A stretch of 53,744 bases of DNA from an uncultured Chloroflexota bacterium. GTDB lineage: Bacteria; Chloroflexota; Anaerolineae; UBA4142; SHND01. How positions within the stretch are numbered: position 1 is the stretch's first letter; every line of letters starts with the position of its first letter. Position numbers and translations under genes: made by a program. Of the stretch, positions 16,249 to 24,395 are shown one piece after another. The notes under the pieces were generated by a model, which saw only the letters and a program-made list of their open reading frames with translations, ran no database searches and had not been told where the DNA came from. Location: contig CALMZO010000153.1 of assembly GCA_937870825.1 (NCBI GenBank), positions 1 through 53,744 on the forward strand, in the 5' to 3' direction.

Positions 16249-17502
16249 ATGAAAACTGTGTCGAAGATGTTTCTGACAATCCTTGCAATTCTTGCCTTTG
16301 TCGCGTTTATCTACATATTGAATTCCTTGTTTTCAACTATTAGCGTCCAGCAAGCCAACACCCAAGGATCTGTTGCCTCTGCGAAAAAGAAGACCCCAAC
16401 AATTGAAGTACCCCGAAAGACAAGGCAGGTAATACGCCCCCAGACTCCGGCTATAAGAAAAACCAATCCTGCACCATCGCCCATAGCTACTGGAAGTGTT
16501 CCCAAATTGCATGTGGTAAATGAGCGCAAGGTTGATGACCTGTTGCAATGTGAGGTCCGGGTTGCTGTATCACCTGACCGTAAGAGTTTTGTGTGTGGAA
16601 AGGTTCGTGGTGGGCGTGGCGTCTGGCTGGGTTCATTTGAAAACGGGCTAACCAAACAAATCGCCGATAAGGAAGGATCTGTCCAATGGTTTCCAAATGG
16701 CAAAAGGATTGCGTACACAATCGGCGTGCCAATTGGAAAAGCGACGAAATTATATGAGATTGATTTAGCAACGGGTGACAAAATTGAGGTTGGACAGACC
16801 CGTGATGCGCGTAATTTTAGCGTTGATAGAAATGGACAGATTTTTTTCCTTGGACGAGAAGCGCTTACGGTATGGAATTCGCAGACCAAAACAGCAAAGC
16901 CAGTCACCGAGTTAAATGCCCGTCTTGCAGGAATTGATCAGACCGCCTTTACGGTAGATCCTCTCAGATTCGATTCCGCTCTTTTCCTGTCGCCGGATGG
17001 GGAACGAATCGTAATCCAGGATGTTTATGATGACAAAGGTAGTCTTATCCTCACAGATTTAAGCACAGGAAACGTCGTTACACTCACTGATGAGGTAGGT
17101 AATGCTACCTCACCCATAGCTTGGTCGCCTGATACTAGTCAAGTCGCTTATAGCTCACGTACGGAGCGTGATGCTGCTTCCTTAGAGTTCAAGGGTGCAA
17201 TGTTATGGGTTACGGATGCAATTGGCAATAACCCACAGGAGGTTTTCCGAACGGATCAGTGTGTAGATTTGCGCTATGTTACTTGGCTTCCCAATGGACA
17301 AACAATTCTCTTTGTTTGCACAGAGGGAGGAAATTCATTTGAAGTGTACTGGCATTATATGGCACTCAATCTTTCCACGGGTACTGCAGATGAATTGTTC
17401 ATGAATGGTGAAGGTCTCGATCTGGTGAATGATGGATTAGACATTTTGATCCTTCGTTCAGTGCAGAATACGGGAAATTGGATCATTGAATTGTCTGAAT
17501 GA
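16249..17502 (+). CDS. Membrane-anchored TolB-like beta-propeller protein
   Basis: A 417-residue protein with an N-terminal signal anchor (MFLTILAILAFVAFIYILNS), a basic Pro/Thr/Lys linker to about residue 80, and then repeated beta-propeller blades of the TolB/PD40 type: VAVSPDRKSFVCG, VQWFPNGKRIAY, FLSPDGERIVIQ, IAWSPDTSQVAYSS and VTWLPNGQTILFV. These bind proteins or ligands at the cell surface; no enzyme motif is visible. The ATG at 16249 has GGAG six bases upstream. Codon use is clearly less GC-rich than in the surrounding genes, suggesting transfer. It is in one operon with the next gene (nine bases apart), driven by the poly-G promoter. Confidence 0.75.
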   Translation: MKTVSKMFLTILAILAFVAFIYILNSLFSTISVQQANTQGSVASAKKKTPTIEVPRKTRQVIRPQTPAIRKTNPAPSPIATGSVPKLHVVNERKVDDLLQCEVRVAVSPDRKSFVCGKVRGGRGVWLGSFENGLTKQIADKEGSVQWFPNGKRIAYTIGVPIGKATKLYEIDLATGDKIEVGQTRDARNFSVDRNGQIFFLGREALTVWNSQTKTAKPVTELNARLAGIDQTAFTVDPLRFDSALFLSPDGERIVIQDVYDDKGSLILTDLSTGNVVTLTDEVGNATSPIAWSPDTSQVAYSSRTERDAASLEFKGAMLWVTDAIGNNPQEVFRTDQCVDLRYVTWLPNGQTILFVCTEGGNSFEVYWHYMALNLSTGTADELFMNGEGLDLVNDGLDILILRSVQNTGNWIIELSE

Positions 17503-17511
17503 GGAGGACCA

Positions 17512-18714
17512 ATGTATATTTATTCCAAGCCGGTGCTCACCGCAGTGTTTTCCATAGTTTGTGTGCTTGGAACACTTTTGTTTGTACCACCAGTTGTTGC
17601 AGAGGCTGCTTCTCCAGTTGTAGTGGTTGCAAAATGGGATAGTACAAACCGATGCATTGCATTTGCACATGGCGCTTATGATGTGGACACATATACACGT
17701 GATGCCTTGGCGGGTGAGTGGTTTTCAACAGATCCAGTAGCATCACTCCGTGCGGGAGCTGTAGTAATCAGAAGTGATGCCGTGCATTACTCTCAAAATC
17801 CTGAATGGACGGATCCTATCGCGGGAAATACTTGCCCTGGCGTACCTAGATTTTACTTTAATCTTCGTACCAGCATTTTTGCTGGATGGGGACCTGGCAA
17901 GGGCGCAACCGATAGAGGAAACTCAAATCGTAATCCCAATCTCCAAGTAACTCGAACAGGTGGAGCATTACTTGTCCAAAATCAAAGTGTTCGGTTCTTT
18001 CCACTTCGGCTGTGCCATCATGATGAAGCGAATCGACTTGTAAATGCAGGAATCTTGACAACCTACGCGAGTATCTTGACAGATCGAACAAACGGCATAT
18101 ATCGAGCAAACAATCCGTGTGGAACTGACTCGAATATTTCAAATCTTTCTATCAATGGGAGTTTCTATGCTTTTACTAATTCCATGACCAATGGAACTGC
18201 GCCGTCTTATGTTCAAGGTGAGGAACCCCCTTTTGGTACGACTGTCCCAGTGGGCGGAGTGCGAACGACGGAGGTAACGGCAGAAGGAGGTTCCCGTCAA
18301 GCTGAACGATATTGGGGTTTTGTTCACATGGTTTCAGTCGGACCGGACGAAAAGCCCGAACCGGAGCCGGGGATTTATATTACAGGTACAGGTCGTGGTG
18401 ATAAAGCAGAGTATCTCTATAATTTCGGGGGACATACGAATACGATTCGCATCAGCGGCATTGACGATTTGCCTGCGCCGGTCACAATCAATATTTATGT
18501 GGATGGGAGATTTGACTCGTCTATGTCTTGGGCTATTGGTGATGATGCGCGGCGACAGATTAGCAAACCTTTGGCGCGAGCATATAGCGCAGGGACGCAT
18601 GCCGTTGCAATTGAATTTGTTCAGGATTTTTTTATGGCGGGTTGTCCAGGGAATGCTCCTTGGCCCTGTGACCGGAATATGTATCTTGACAATTTTCTGG
18701 TCACGAATCCGTGA
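17512..18714 (+). CDS. Secreted SpoIID/LytB-like protein
   Basis: A 400-residue exported protein with a signal peptide ending near VVAEAA. Residues about 55-100 (DVDTYTRDALAGEW, then ASLRAGAVVIRSDAVHY) resemble the SpoIID/LytB domain, in which a conserved Glu-containing YVxxVLxxEW and ALKAQAVAARTYA pair occurs; these proteins bind or cut peptidoglycan glycan strands. The last 110 residues look like a calcium-dependent carbohydrate-binding module, ending with NMYLDNFLV. Several Cys pairs suggest disulphides. The assignment is from motif resemblance only. Low-GC codon use matches the preceding gene, and GAGGAGG precedes its start. Confidence 0.6.
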   Translation: MYIYSKPVLTAVFSIVCVLGTLLFVPPVVAEAASPVVVVAKWDSTNRCIAFAHGAYDVDTYTRDALAGEWFSTDPVASLRAGAVVIRSDAVHYSQNPEWTDPIAGNTCPGVPRFYFNLRTSIFAGWGPGKGATDRGNSNRNPNLQVTRTGGALLVQNQSVRFFPLRLCHHDEANRLVNAGILTTYASILTDRTNGIYRANNPCGTDSNISNLSINGSFYAFTNSMTNGTAPSYVQGEEPPFGTTVPVGGVRTTEVTAEGGSRQAERYWGFVHMVSVGPDEKPEPEPGIYITGTGRGDKAEYLYNFGGHTNTIRISGIDDLPAPVTINIYVDGRFDSSMSWAIGDDARRQISKPLARAYSAGTHAVAIEFVQDFFMAGCPGNAPWPCDRNMYLDNFLVTNP

Positions 18715-18736
18715 AGCAAATACACTTTGAAAGTGC

Positions 18737-18776
18737 AAACTCCCTCTGCAAATTTTGCTGTGGGAGTTTCATTTTT
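18737..18776 (+). terminator. Rho-independent terminator of the 16.2-18.7 kb operon
   Basis: AAACTCCC (18737-18744) pairs with GGGAGTTT (18762-18769), with a further inner GCAAA/TTTGC pairing, followed by CATTTTT. Confidence 0.7.
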
Positions 18777-19575
18777 AAGAAGGCAGCAATATAACCTGCG
18801 GCGCATCTTGCTTTGTCGGATGCGGTTGAACCATCACGCTCGCGTTGAACACGCTGCGAATTTGTTCCGCGTTCAAAACGGTTTGCGGCGCGCCTTGTGC
18901 GACGATGCGTCCGCGTTCGAGCAAAATCAAATTATCGAAATACAGCGCGGCTAAATTCAAGTCGTGCATGGTGGCGAGAACGGTCAACCCGCGTTCACGA
19001 TTTAAATTTTTAAGCAATTCCAAAATTTCGATTTGATGATTAATGTCAAGATGGACTGTTGGTTCGTCGAGCAGCAACACTTGCGGCTCTTGCGCGAGCG
19101 CCATCGCAATGACGACGCGCTGTTGTTCCCCTCCTGAAAGTTCGGTCACGACGCGGTCCCTCATTTCCCGTATTTCCATCAGCTCCATCGCGTGTTCTAC
19201 CACCGCGCGGTCATTTTTCTTTGCCCCGCTCAACGCGCCCACGTGCGGCGTGCGTCCCAACATCACCATTTGTTCGACGGTAAAACCAAATTGCAAATTC
19301 ATTTCTTGCGGCACAAGCGCGATGCGTTTCGCAATTTCGCGGCGCGTCATTTTTTTCAAGTCGGCGCCTTGATAAAAAACATTCCCGCGCGTTGGCGACA
19401 AAATTCCTGTAAGCAATTTCAACAGCGTCGTTTTCCCCGAACCATTCGGGCCCAACAACGCGCACAGCCCCCCGCACTCTAACGCGAAATCAATTTCACG
19501 CAGTGTTGGCGCGCCCGAGTATGAAAAAGAAATTTTTTCGGCGGAAAGAAGAGGTTTCAAAGTATCACGTATCAA
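18775..19575 (-). CDS. btuD: Corrinoid/iron-type ABC transporter ATPase (BtuD-like)
   Basis: A 266-residue ATPase of the FecE/BtuD family. Walker A is GPNGSGKTT, the Q-loop is LVPQEMNLQ, the signature is LSGGEQQRVVIAMALAQEP, Walker B is VLLLDEPT and the H-loop is TMHDLN. MLGRTPH after the Q-loop is typical of siderophore/B12 importers. It has no permease beside it; btuF-btuC at 2314-4545 lack an ATPase, so this is the probable partner, though other importers elsewhere in the genome could also use it. It follows smc by 38 bases of 7-bp repeats (GTATCAC/GTATCAA units) and may be read from the smc transcript. Confidence 0.8.
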   Translation of the reverse strand: MIRDTLKPLLSAEKISFSYSGAPTLREIDFALECGGLCALLGPNGSGKTTLLKLLTGILSPTRGNVFYQGADLKKMTRREIAKRIALVPQEMNLQFGFTVEQMVMLGRTPHVGALSGAKKNDRAVVEHAMELMEIREMRDRVVTELSGGEQQRVVIAMALAQEPQVLLLDEPTVHLDINHQIEILELLKNLNRERGLTVLATMHDLNLAALYFDNLILLERGRIVAQGAPQTVLNAEQIRSVFNASVMVQPHPTKQDAPQVILLPS

Positions 19576-19613
19576 GTATCACGTATCAAGTGTCCGTTAC
19601 ATGACACATGACA
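19574..19613. repeat. 7-bp-period tandem repeat between smc and btuD
   Basis: Units GTATCAC and GTATCAA alternate four times and are followed by variants such as ACACATG and ACACTAT, all on a 7-base period. The clearest intergenic example of the repeat family in this window. Confidence 0.75.
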
Positions 19614-22600
19614 CTATGACACTTGCTCCAGCTGTTCCAATTTCAACGACAACACTTGCGACACGCCGTCTTCGCCCATCGAGACGCCGTAAATCGCGCG
19701 CGCGCCTTCCATCGTGACGCGGTTGTGCGTAATGATGATGAACTGCGACGCGTCGGACAATTCTTTCAGTCCTTCGCGGAAGCGTCCTACGTTTGCTTCG
19801 TCGAGCGCGGCGTCCACTTCGTCCATCACACAGAATGGCGTCGGACTCACTTTCAGAATCGAAAAAATTAGCGCGGCAGCGGTCAGCGCGCGTTCGCCGC
19901 CGGAAAGCAGGACGAGCTGCGCGGCGCGTTTGCCGGGCGGGCGCGCGGTGATTTCGATGCCGCTGTGAATAATGTCGTTCGGGTCGGAAAGTTCCAGGCG
20001 CGCCGTGCCGCCGCCAAAGAGCATCGTGAAATAATTTTTGAACTGCGCGTTGATGGCATTGAACGTGTCCAGAAATTTTTGTTTCATCATCGCGTCGAGT
20101 TCGGCGGTGGCGAGCTGCAATTTTTCCATCGCCGTTGCCAAGTCGGCGGCTTGCTCGGTGAGAAACGCGTGCCGTTCTTTGAGTTCCGCGTATTCTTGCG
20201 GCGCGTTCGGATTCACGTTGCCGATGTAACGCATCTGATTTTTCAAACGGCGAATTTCTTTGTCGAAACCGTCGGGCAGCGCGTCCACTTCGGGCAGTGT
20301 GACAAGTTCCTGCGCGGGTGTTTCGTTCGACAAATTTTCAATTTGTGTTTCTGCCGCATCGTTGGGCAAATTTGAAATTTGCCCGACTAGGCGCAAACGC
20401 AATTGACGCGGCGCGGCGGAATCCAATTCGACGGGACCCAAATCATCTTCGATTTCTTGTTCGAGCCGCGCGATTTCCGCGCGGCGGCGTTCCGCGTCCA
20501 GCACGGCGCGATTGTACAATTCTTCCGCGACGGTCAAACCGCTCCGCAATTCTGCTTCGCGTTCTTCCAATTCGTTTTGCAAGCGTTCACTCTCACTCAA
20601 CGCGGCTTCGTCGGGAAACGCGACGTCGTTCAGCGCTTGCAGCGACGCGCGCATTTCATTCACTTGAATTTGAACAGCGTCGCGCTGCGGCAAAATTTCC
20701 GCCACTTGCGCGGCGAACGACGCGACGCGCGCGGCTTTGGTTTCCTGTTCGCGCAGCGCGCGGTCGCGTTCGCGCGTCAAACGTTCGCCTTCTTGCGCGT
20801 GTTCGCGTGCGGCGCGTTCGCGCTCGCGCACTTTTTCGCGCTGGCGTTCCAACGCGCGTTCGCGCTGTCGTTCGTGCTCGCGTTCTTGTTCGCGGGCGCG
20901 GTCTTGCAACATGCGCTCGCGTTCGCGCACGAGTTGTTCATGTTCGCGGCGCAAACGTTCGCGTTCGCGCACAATTTTTTCGCGTTCCCGCTGCAACTGT
21001 TCGCGGAATTGTTCGCGCTCGCGCCGGTGTTCGCGTTCGGCGCGTTCGCGTTCTTGAATGCGTTCGCGTTCGGCGCGCTCAAATTCGCGCTGCGCGTTCG
21101 CCAACGCCTGCTGCGCGTTTTGTACGTCGCGTTCGACGAGCGCGAGCGCGGATTTTGTTTCGTTCGCTTCGAGGCGCACACGTTCAAGCAAGCGTTCCCG
21201 TTCGCGTTGTTCGCGTTCGCGGCGGGCGAGGTCGTCGGCTTGCGCGGCGAGTCCTGCGACGGCGGCGAGCGCGGATTCGTAGAGCGGCAATTTTTCTTGA
21301 AGGGCAATGAGATGGGCGGCTAAATCCGGTGAGGCGGACGATTCGGATTCTGCGGAAAGCGTGAGTGTGGGCGCGTCGAATTCTTGCAAACGCAAATTGG
21401 CGAGACGTTGTTTGGCGATGGCGCGGGCGCGTTCGTATTCGACGCGTTCGCGTTCGGCGGCGAGCGTTTGCGCGGTGTGTTCAAACTGTGCGCGGAAATT
21501 TTCGTCAGCTTGTGCGCGTTCGGCGGCGCGCTGTGCGGTTTCGGTTTCCCATTCCGCTTGCGCGCGCTGCTCTTTTTCGCCAAGTGTTTCTAATTCCGTA
21601 TCGTGCGCGCGTTCGGCGGCGCGCTGCTGTTCGGCGAGAGTTTCGAGTTCGGCTCGATGCTGTGCTTGCAATTGCGCGACTGCGTTTTCATTTTCTAGCG
21701 GCGGCGGAATGGTTTCGCTTTCGGTTTGTGTGTCGTCAACGGAGAGGGTGAGCGATGGCGCGCTGTTCTGCGTCCACTGTTCAAGGGCGGCGACGGCGGT
21801 GGCGACGAGCGCGTTCGTCATTTCCAAATCGCGCTGTGCATCGGCGTGCTGCGTTTCGGCGAAACGGGCGCGTTCTTGCAGTACGGCAAGTTCGCGTTCG
21901 CGCGCGGCAAATTCCATTTCGCGCTGCTGCTGCGCGCGGCGATGTTCCGCAAGTTTCGCGCGTAAATTTTGCGCGGCGCGGCGCGTTTCGGTCAATTGCG
22001 CGGCGAGTTCTTGCATTGCGCCGCGCTGCGCGTTCAATGTTTCGCGCGCGTCCTGTTCTTGTTGCGACGCGCTGAGAAATCCTTCTTGCGCGTGCGCCCA
22101 GTTGTACGCGTACCATTGTTTCAGATGCGCGTTGAGCGCGGTGGCAACGGATTCGTATTTGCTCGCGCGGTCGGCTTGACGCGCGAGGGAGGGGAGACGC
22201 GGGGCAATTTCGTTGATGATGTCGTTGACGCGAATCAAATTTTGCTGCGTCTCTTCTAATTTTTCGAGTGCGAGCGCTTTTTTATTTTGATAGAGACCGA
22301 TGCCCGCCGCTTCTTCAAACAACGCGCGGCGTTCTTCGGCGCGCAGTGACAATGCCTGGTCAACGAGTCCCTGTCCAATCACGGCGTACGTCAAACGCGC
22401 CAGTCCCCAACGCTGCAAAAGTTCCTGCACATCGCGCAGGCGGACGCGTTGGCGATTGATGAGATATTCGTTTTCGCCGCTGCGGTACGCGCGCCGTGTG
22501 ATGGTGACTTCGGAGGGACGCGTGTGGAGAATTTCTTCGACAATCGACGACGGTCGACGGTCGACGGATGACGGATTGTTCCCATTGTCAGAAACATCGT

Positions 22601-22907
22601 ATTTGCGTTCGTCGTCCGTCTTTTGTCCTCCGTCTTCAAACGCAAACGGATTCTCCAGCGTCAACGCGACTTCTGCCATGCCCATTTTGGGACGCGTCGC
22701 GCTGCCGGTGAAAATGAGGTCTTCGGTTTTTTTGGTTCGCAGATTCGACGGGGATTGTTCGCCGAGCGCCCAACGAATCGCGTCGGCGATATTGGATTTG
22801 CCGCAGCCGTTCGGTCCGACAATCGCGGTGATGCCGTCGCCGAAATGAAAGGTGGTGGGGTGTGCGAATGTTTTAAAGCCGTGAACTTGGACGGTTTTGA
22901 GGCGCAT
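19614..22907 (-). CDS. smc: SMC chromosome-segregation protein, no visible hinge
   Basis: A 1,097-residue SMC ATPase that compacts and organises the chromosome. Walker A GPNGCGKS is at residues 31-38, then the ALGEQSPSNLR and RLTYAVIGQG blocks; the C-terminal head has LSGGERALTAAALIFSIL from residue 1001, CVMDEVDAALDEANV and IIITHNRVTMEGA. Two long coiled coils lie between the heads. The globular hinge normally near residues 500-680 (Gly-rich GVxGPVAEL-type) cannot be found; instead residues about 615-725 are an almost pure Arg-Glu run of RER units. Residues about 90-121 are an insertion encoded by 7-bp-period repeats, and QISNLP and QIENLS near residues 845-860 come from short palindromes. 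TATAAT lies 12 bases before the start. Confidence 0.9.
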   Translation of the reverse strand: MRLKTVQVHGFKTFAHPTTFHFGDGITAIVGPNGCGKSNIADAIRWALGEQSPSNLRTKKTEDLIFTGSATRPKMGMAEVALTLENPFAFEDGGQKTDDERKYDVSDNGNNPSSVDRRPSSIVEEILHTRPSEVTITRRAYRSGENEYLINRQRVRLRDVQELLQRWGLARLTYAVIGQGLVDQALSLRAEERRALFEEAAGIGLYQNKKALALEKLEETQQNLIRVNDIINEIAPRLPSLARQADRASKYESVATALNAHLKQWYAYNWAHAQEGFLSASQQEQDARETLNAQRGAMQELAAQLTETRRAAQNLRAKLAEHRRAQQQREMEFAARERELAVLQERARFAETQHADAQRDLEMTNALVATAVAALEQWTQNSAPSLTLSVDDTQTESETIPPPLENENAVAQLQAQHRAELETLAEQQRAAERAHDTELETLGEKEQRAQAEWETETAQRAAERAQADENFRAQFEHTAQTLAAERERVEYERARAIAKQRLANLRLQEFDAPTLTLSAESESSASPDLAAHLIALQEKLPLYESALAAVAGLAAQADDLARREREQRERERLLERVRLEANETKSALALVERDVQNAQQALANAQREFERAERERIQERERAEREHRREREQFREQLQREREKIVRERERLRREHEQLVRERERMLQDRAREQEREHERQRERALERQREKVRERERAAREHAQEGERLTRERDRALREQETKAARVASFAAQVAEILPQRDAVQIQVNEMRASLQALNDVAFPDEAALSESERLQNELEEREAELRSGLTVAEELYNRAVLDAERRRAEIARLEQEIEDDLGPVELDSAAPRQLRLRLVGQISNLPNDAAETQIENLSNETPAQELVTLPEVDALPDGFDKEIRRLKNQMRYIGNVNPNAPQEYAELKERHAFLTEQAADLATAMEKLQLATAELDAMMKQKFLDTFNAINAQFKNYFTMLFGGGTARLELSDPNDIIHSGIEITARPPGKRAAQLVLLSGGERALTAAALIFSILKVSPTPFCVMDEVDAALDEANVGRFREGLKELSDASQFIIITHNRVTMEGARAIYGVSMGEDGVSQVLSLKLEQLEQVS
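20330..20384 (-). repeat. Two palindromes inside the smc coding sequence
   Basis: ACAAATT/AATTTGT (20330-20346) and GGGCAAATTT/AAATTTGCCC (20364-20384) lie in frame in smc and encode the QIENLS and QISNLP peptides. The core equals that of the palindrome before btuF. Confidence 0.65.
22543..22640 (-). repeat. 7-bp-period repeat insertion inside smc
   Basis: On the plus strand two blocks with a 7-base period (GGTCGAC/GGATGAC units near 22545-22574, and TCCGTCT/TTTGTCC units near 22610-22637) are roughly complementary to each other. They encode an acidic, Asn/Asp-rich segment not found at this place in typical SMC proteins. Confidence 0.6.
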
Positions 22908-22928
22908 AATTGAAGCGAGATTATATCA

Positions 22929-22957
22929 TTGACACCCAAATTCGCATTTGTTAGAAT
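22929..22957 (+). promoter_or_regulatory. Strong sigma70-type promoter
   Basis: TTGACA (22929-22934), a 17-base spacer and TAGAAT (22952-22957), 30 bases before the small gene at 22988, which has a GGGGAG ribosome site. Confidence 0.65.
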
Positions 22958-22987
22958 CACAGCACTCTTGGTGGGGAGAAAAATTCC

Positions 22988-23155
22988 ATGTTAAATCTTG
23001 TGCCGACTCAAGAAACTGCCTACGCCGAAATCGTCGCGTTGGCGGAATTGCAAGAACGAATTGCGCGGACGGATGAGCAGATTGACGACACGGTGTTTGC
23101 GTTGTATGGGTTGAGTGAGGATGAGATAAAGACTGTGCGCGCCGCGTCGAATTGA
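22988..23155 (+). pseudogene. Short ORF resembling the C-terminus of a restriction-modification protein
   Basis: A 55-residue frame with a good ribosome site (GGGGAG) and promoter. Its second half, RTDEQIDDTVFALYGLSEDE, closely resembles the conserved tail of Eco57I-type restriction-modification proteins (typically IDALVYELYGLTEEE). Nothing of the methylase or nuclease domains is nearby, so it is either a remnant that kept a promoter or a small protein derived from such a tail. The next promoter overlaps its stop codon. Confidence 0.5.
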
Positions 23156-23179
23156 CGCTGCAAAACGTGGGGCTATACT
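23152..23179 (+). promoter_or_regulatory. Promoter upstream of the MNT-HEPN gene
   Basis: TTGACG (23152-23157), 16 bases and TATACT (23174-23179). The first credible gene downstream begins at 23300, leaving a 5' leader of about 115 bases. Confidence 0.5.
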
Positions 23180-23299
23180 TTGTGTAGAGTACAAAAGAAG
23201 ATTCAAGAAATCACGATTAAATCCACTTCACCCGTGAATCTCAAACCGCTCATCGAGGCGGCGATTCGCGGTGAAAGGATTGATTGAAATTCAGTGAGA

Positions 23300-24115
23300 A
23301 TGAAACCCACGCTCGCTCGTAAAACGCCAAATCCAAAAGTGGAGCGTCCCCGCGCGCGTCCGCGTACACTCGCGTCTATCGTGCGTGTGTTGCGTCGCGC
23401 GCTGCCTGCGCTGTCCGAAAAATACCACATCAAATCCTTCGGCATTTTTGGTTCGTATGCGCGCGGGGAACAAAAAGCGACGAGTGATTTGGATGTGTTG
23501 GTGGAATATCGAAAATCGCCTTCGCTTGCGGCGTGGCTGGATTTAGAACAAGAGTTGTCGGCGTTGGTTGGGACAGATGTGGAAGTGCATGACCTTGAAA
23601 ATCTCAGAACGTACATTCGCAAGAACGTAATGCCTCAGGTGATTTGGCTGCAAAAAGATGGGGCACCGGAAATTGTTCGCTTGACGCGTCGCGCGCACAA
23701 TGGCAAACACAATGGGGGAACGATGCAACCGAAACGCGAGTATCTGGATTTTCTCCAAGACATTGTGGAGAGTATGGAGTTGGCTCAAGAATATGTATCA
23801 GGAATGACATTGGAACAGATGACTGCTGACAGGAAGACGCGCGATTCCGTTGAACGCACACTCGAACGGACAGGCGAAGCCGCAAAGCGCATCCCTCCCG
23901 ATATTCAAAAAACGTATCCTAAAGTTCCGTGGAGTGGAATTATTGGAATGCGTAATGTAATCATCCACAGATACGATGGGCTGGAATATCAAATTATTTG
24001 GGATACGATTCATCAATCCATTCCGAAATACTTGCCGCTGGTGCGAGACATGCTCAACGCCGAAATGAAACGTCGCGGCATAAACGACGCCGAAAAAACA
24101 GAACCCGCCGACTAA
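23300..24115 (+). CDS. Fused MntA-HepT type toxin-antitoxin protein
   Basis: A 271-residue single frame joining two proteins that are usually separate. Residues about 30-130 are a minimal nucleotidyltransferase (MNT): FGSYARGEQKATSDLDVLVE fits the GSX10DXD catalytic motif. Residues about 143-260 are a HEPN/DUF86 toxin: MQPKREYLDFLQDIVESMEL to GMRNVIIHRYDG, in which R-X4-H-X-Y is the RNase motif whose Tyr is AMPylated by MntA in known systems. An internal ATG at 23723 with GGGGGA just upstream could also produce HEPN alone. The start at 23300 (or GTG at 23294) has no clear ribosome site. Confidence 0.8.
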   Translation: MKPTLARKTPNPKVERPRARPRTLASIVRVLRRALPALSEKYHIKSFGIFGSYARGEQKATSDLDVLVEYRKSPSLAAWLDLEQELSALVGTDVEVHDLENLRTYIRKNVMPQVIWLQKDGAPEIVRLTRRAHNGKHNGGTMQPKREYLDFLQDIVESMELAQEYVSGMTLEQMTADRKTRDSVERTLERTGEAAKRIPPDIQKTYPKVPWSGIIGMRNVIIHRYDGLEYQIIWDTIHQSIPKYLPLVRDMLNAEMKRRGINDAEKTEPAD

Positions 24116-24125
24116 CGGCGGGTTC
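24093..24125 (-). terminator. Terminator of ywbE, overlapping the HEPN stop codon
   Basis: A 10-bp perfect stem, GAACCCGCCG (24101-24110) with 24116-24125 and a five-base loop, is followed on the minus strand by TGTTTTTTC. The TAA of the plus-strand gene sits in the loop. Confidence 0.65.
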
Positions 24126-24126
24126 A

Positions 24127-24336
24127 TCATTTCACATTGTCATCACTCACAATTTTCTGTACGCGTCCCACGCGTCCATCCTCCAACATGACTTTGATGC
24201 CGCGCGGATGATTGGAACCCGGCGTGAGTATTCGCGCGACAATGCCTTCGGTCAACTCACCCGTGCGCTGATTGTGTTTTTCGACGACTTGAACGCGCGC
24301 GCCGATTTTGATTTCACTGCGTTTGGTTATAGACAT
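24127..24336 (-). CDS. ywbE: YwbE family protein
   Basis: A 69-residue protein of the YwbE family, conserved in many bacteria but without a known function. Recognisable features are KIGARVQVVEKHNQRTGELT, then EGIVARILTPGSNHPRGIKV and LEDGRVGRVQKI, which cover nearly the whole usual length. It probably folds as a small beta-barrel. The preceding 58 bases are 7-bp-period repeats (TGTTAGT, CGTTCGT units). Its terminator overlaps the end of the MNT-HEPN gene. Confidence 0.8.
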   Translation of the reverse strand: MSITKRSEIKIGARVQVVEKHNQRTGELTEGIVARILTPGSNHPRGIKVMLEDGRVGRVQKIVSDDNVK

Positions 24337-24395
24337 TGGTTGTTGGTCGTTAGTTGTTAGTTGTTCGTCATTCGTCGTTCGTCGTCCGTCGTCAA

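Noticed and set aside
20318..21323. Long plus-strand frames opposite smc
   Set aside because: They mirror the Arg/Glu-rich coiled coil of smc on the other strand. Their translations are low-complexity Phe/Ala or Arg/Val runs with no family match.
23180..23287. 35-codon frame with an IKSTSPVNLKPLIEAA-like end
   Set aside because: It would have to start at a TTG directly after the -10 box, before transcription begins. The end resembles small conserved proteins, so it may be a remnant, but it is not supported as a gene.
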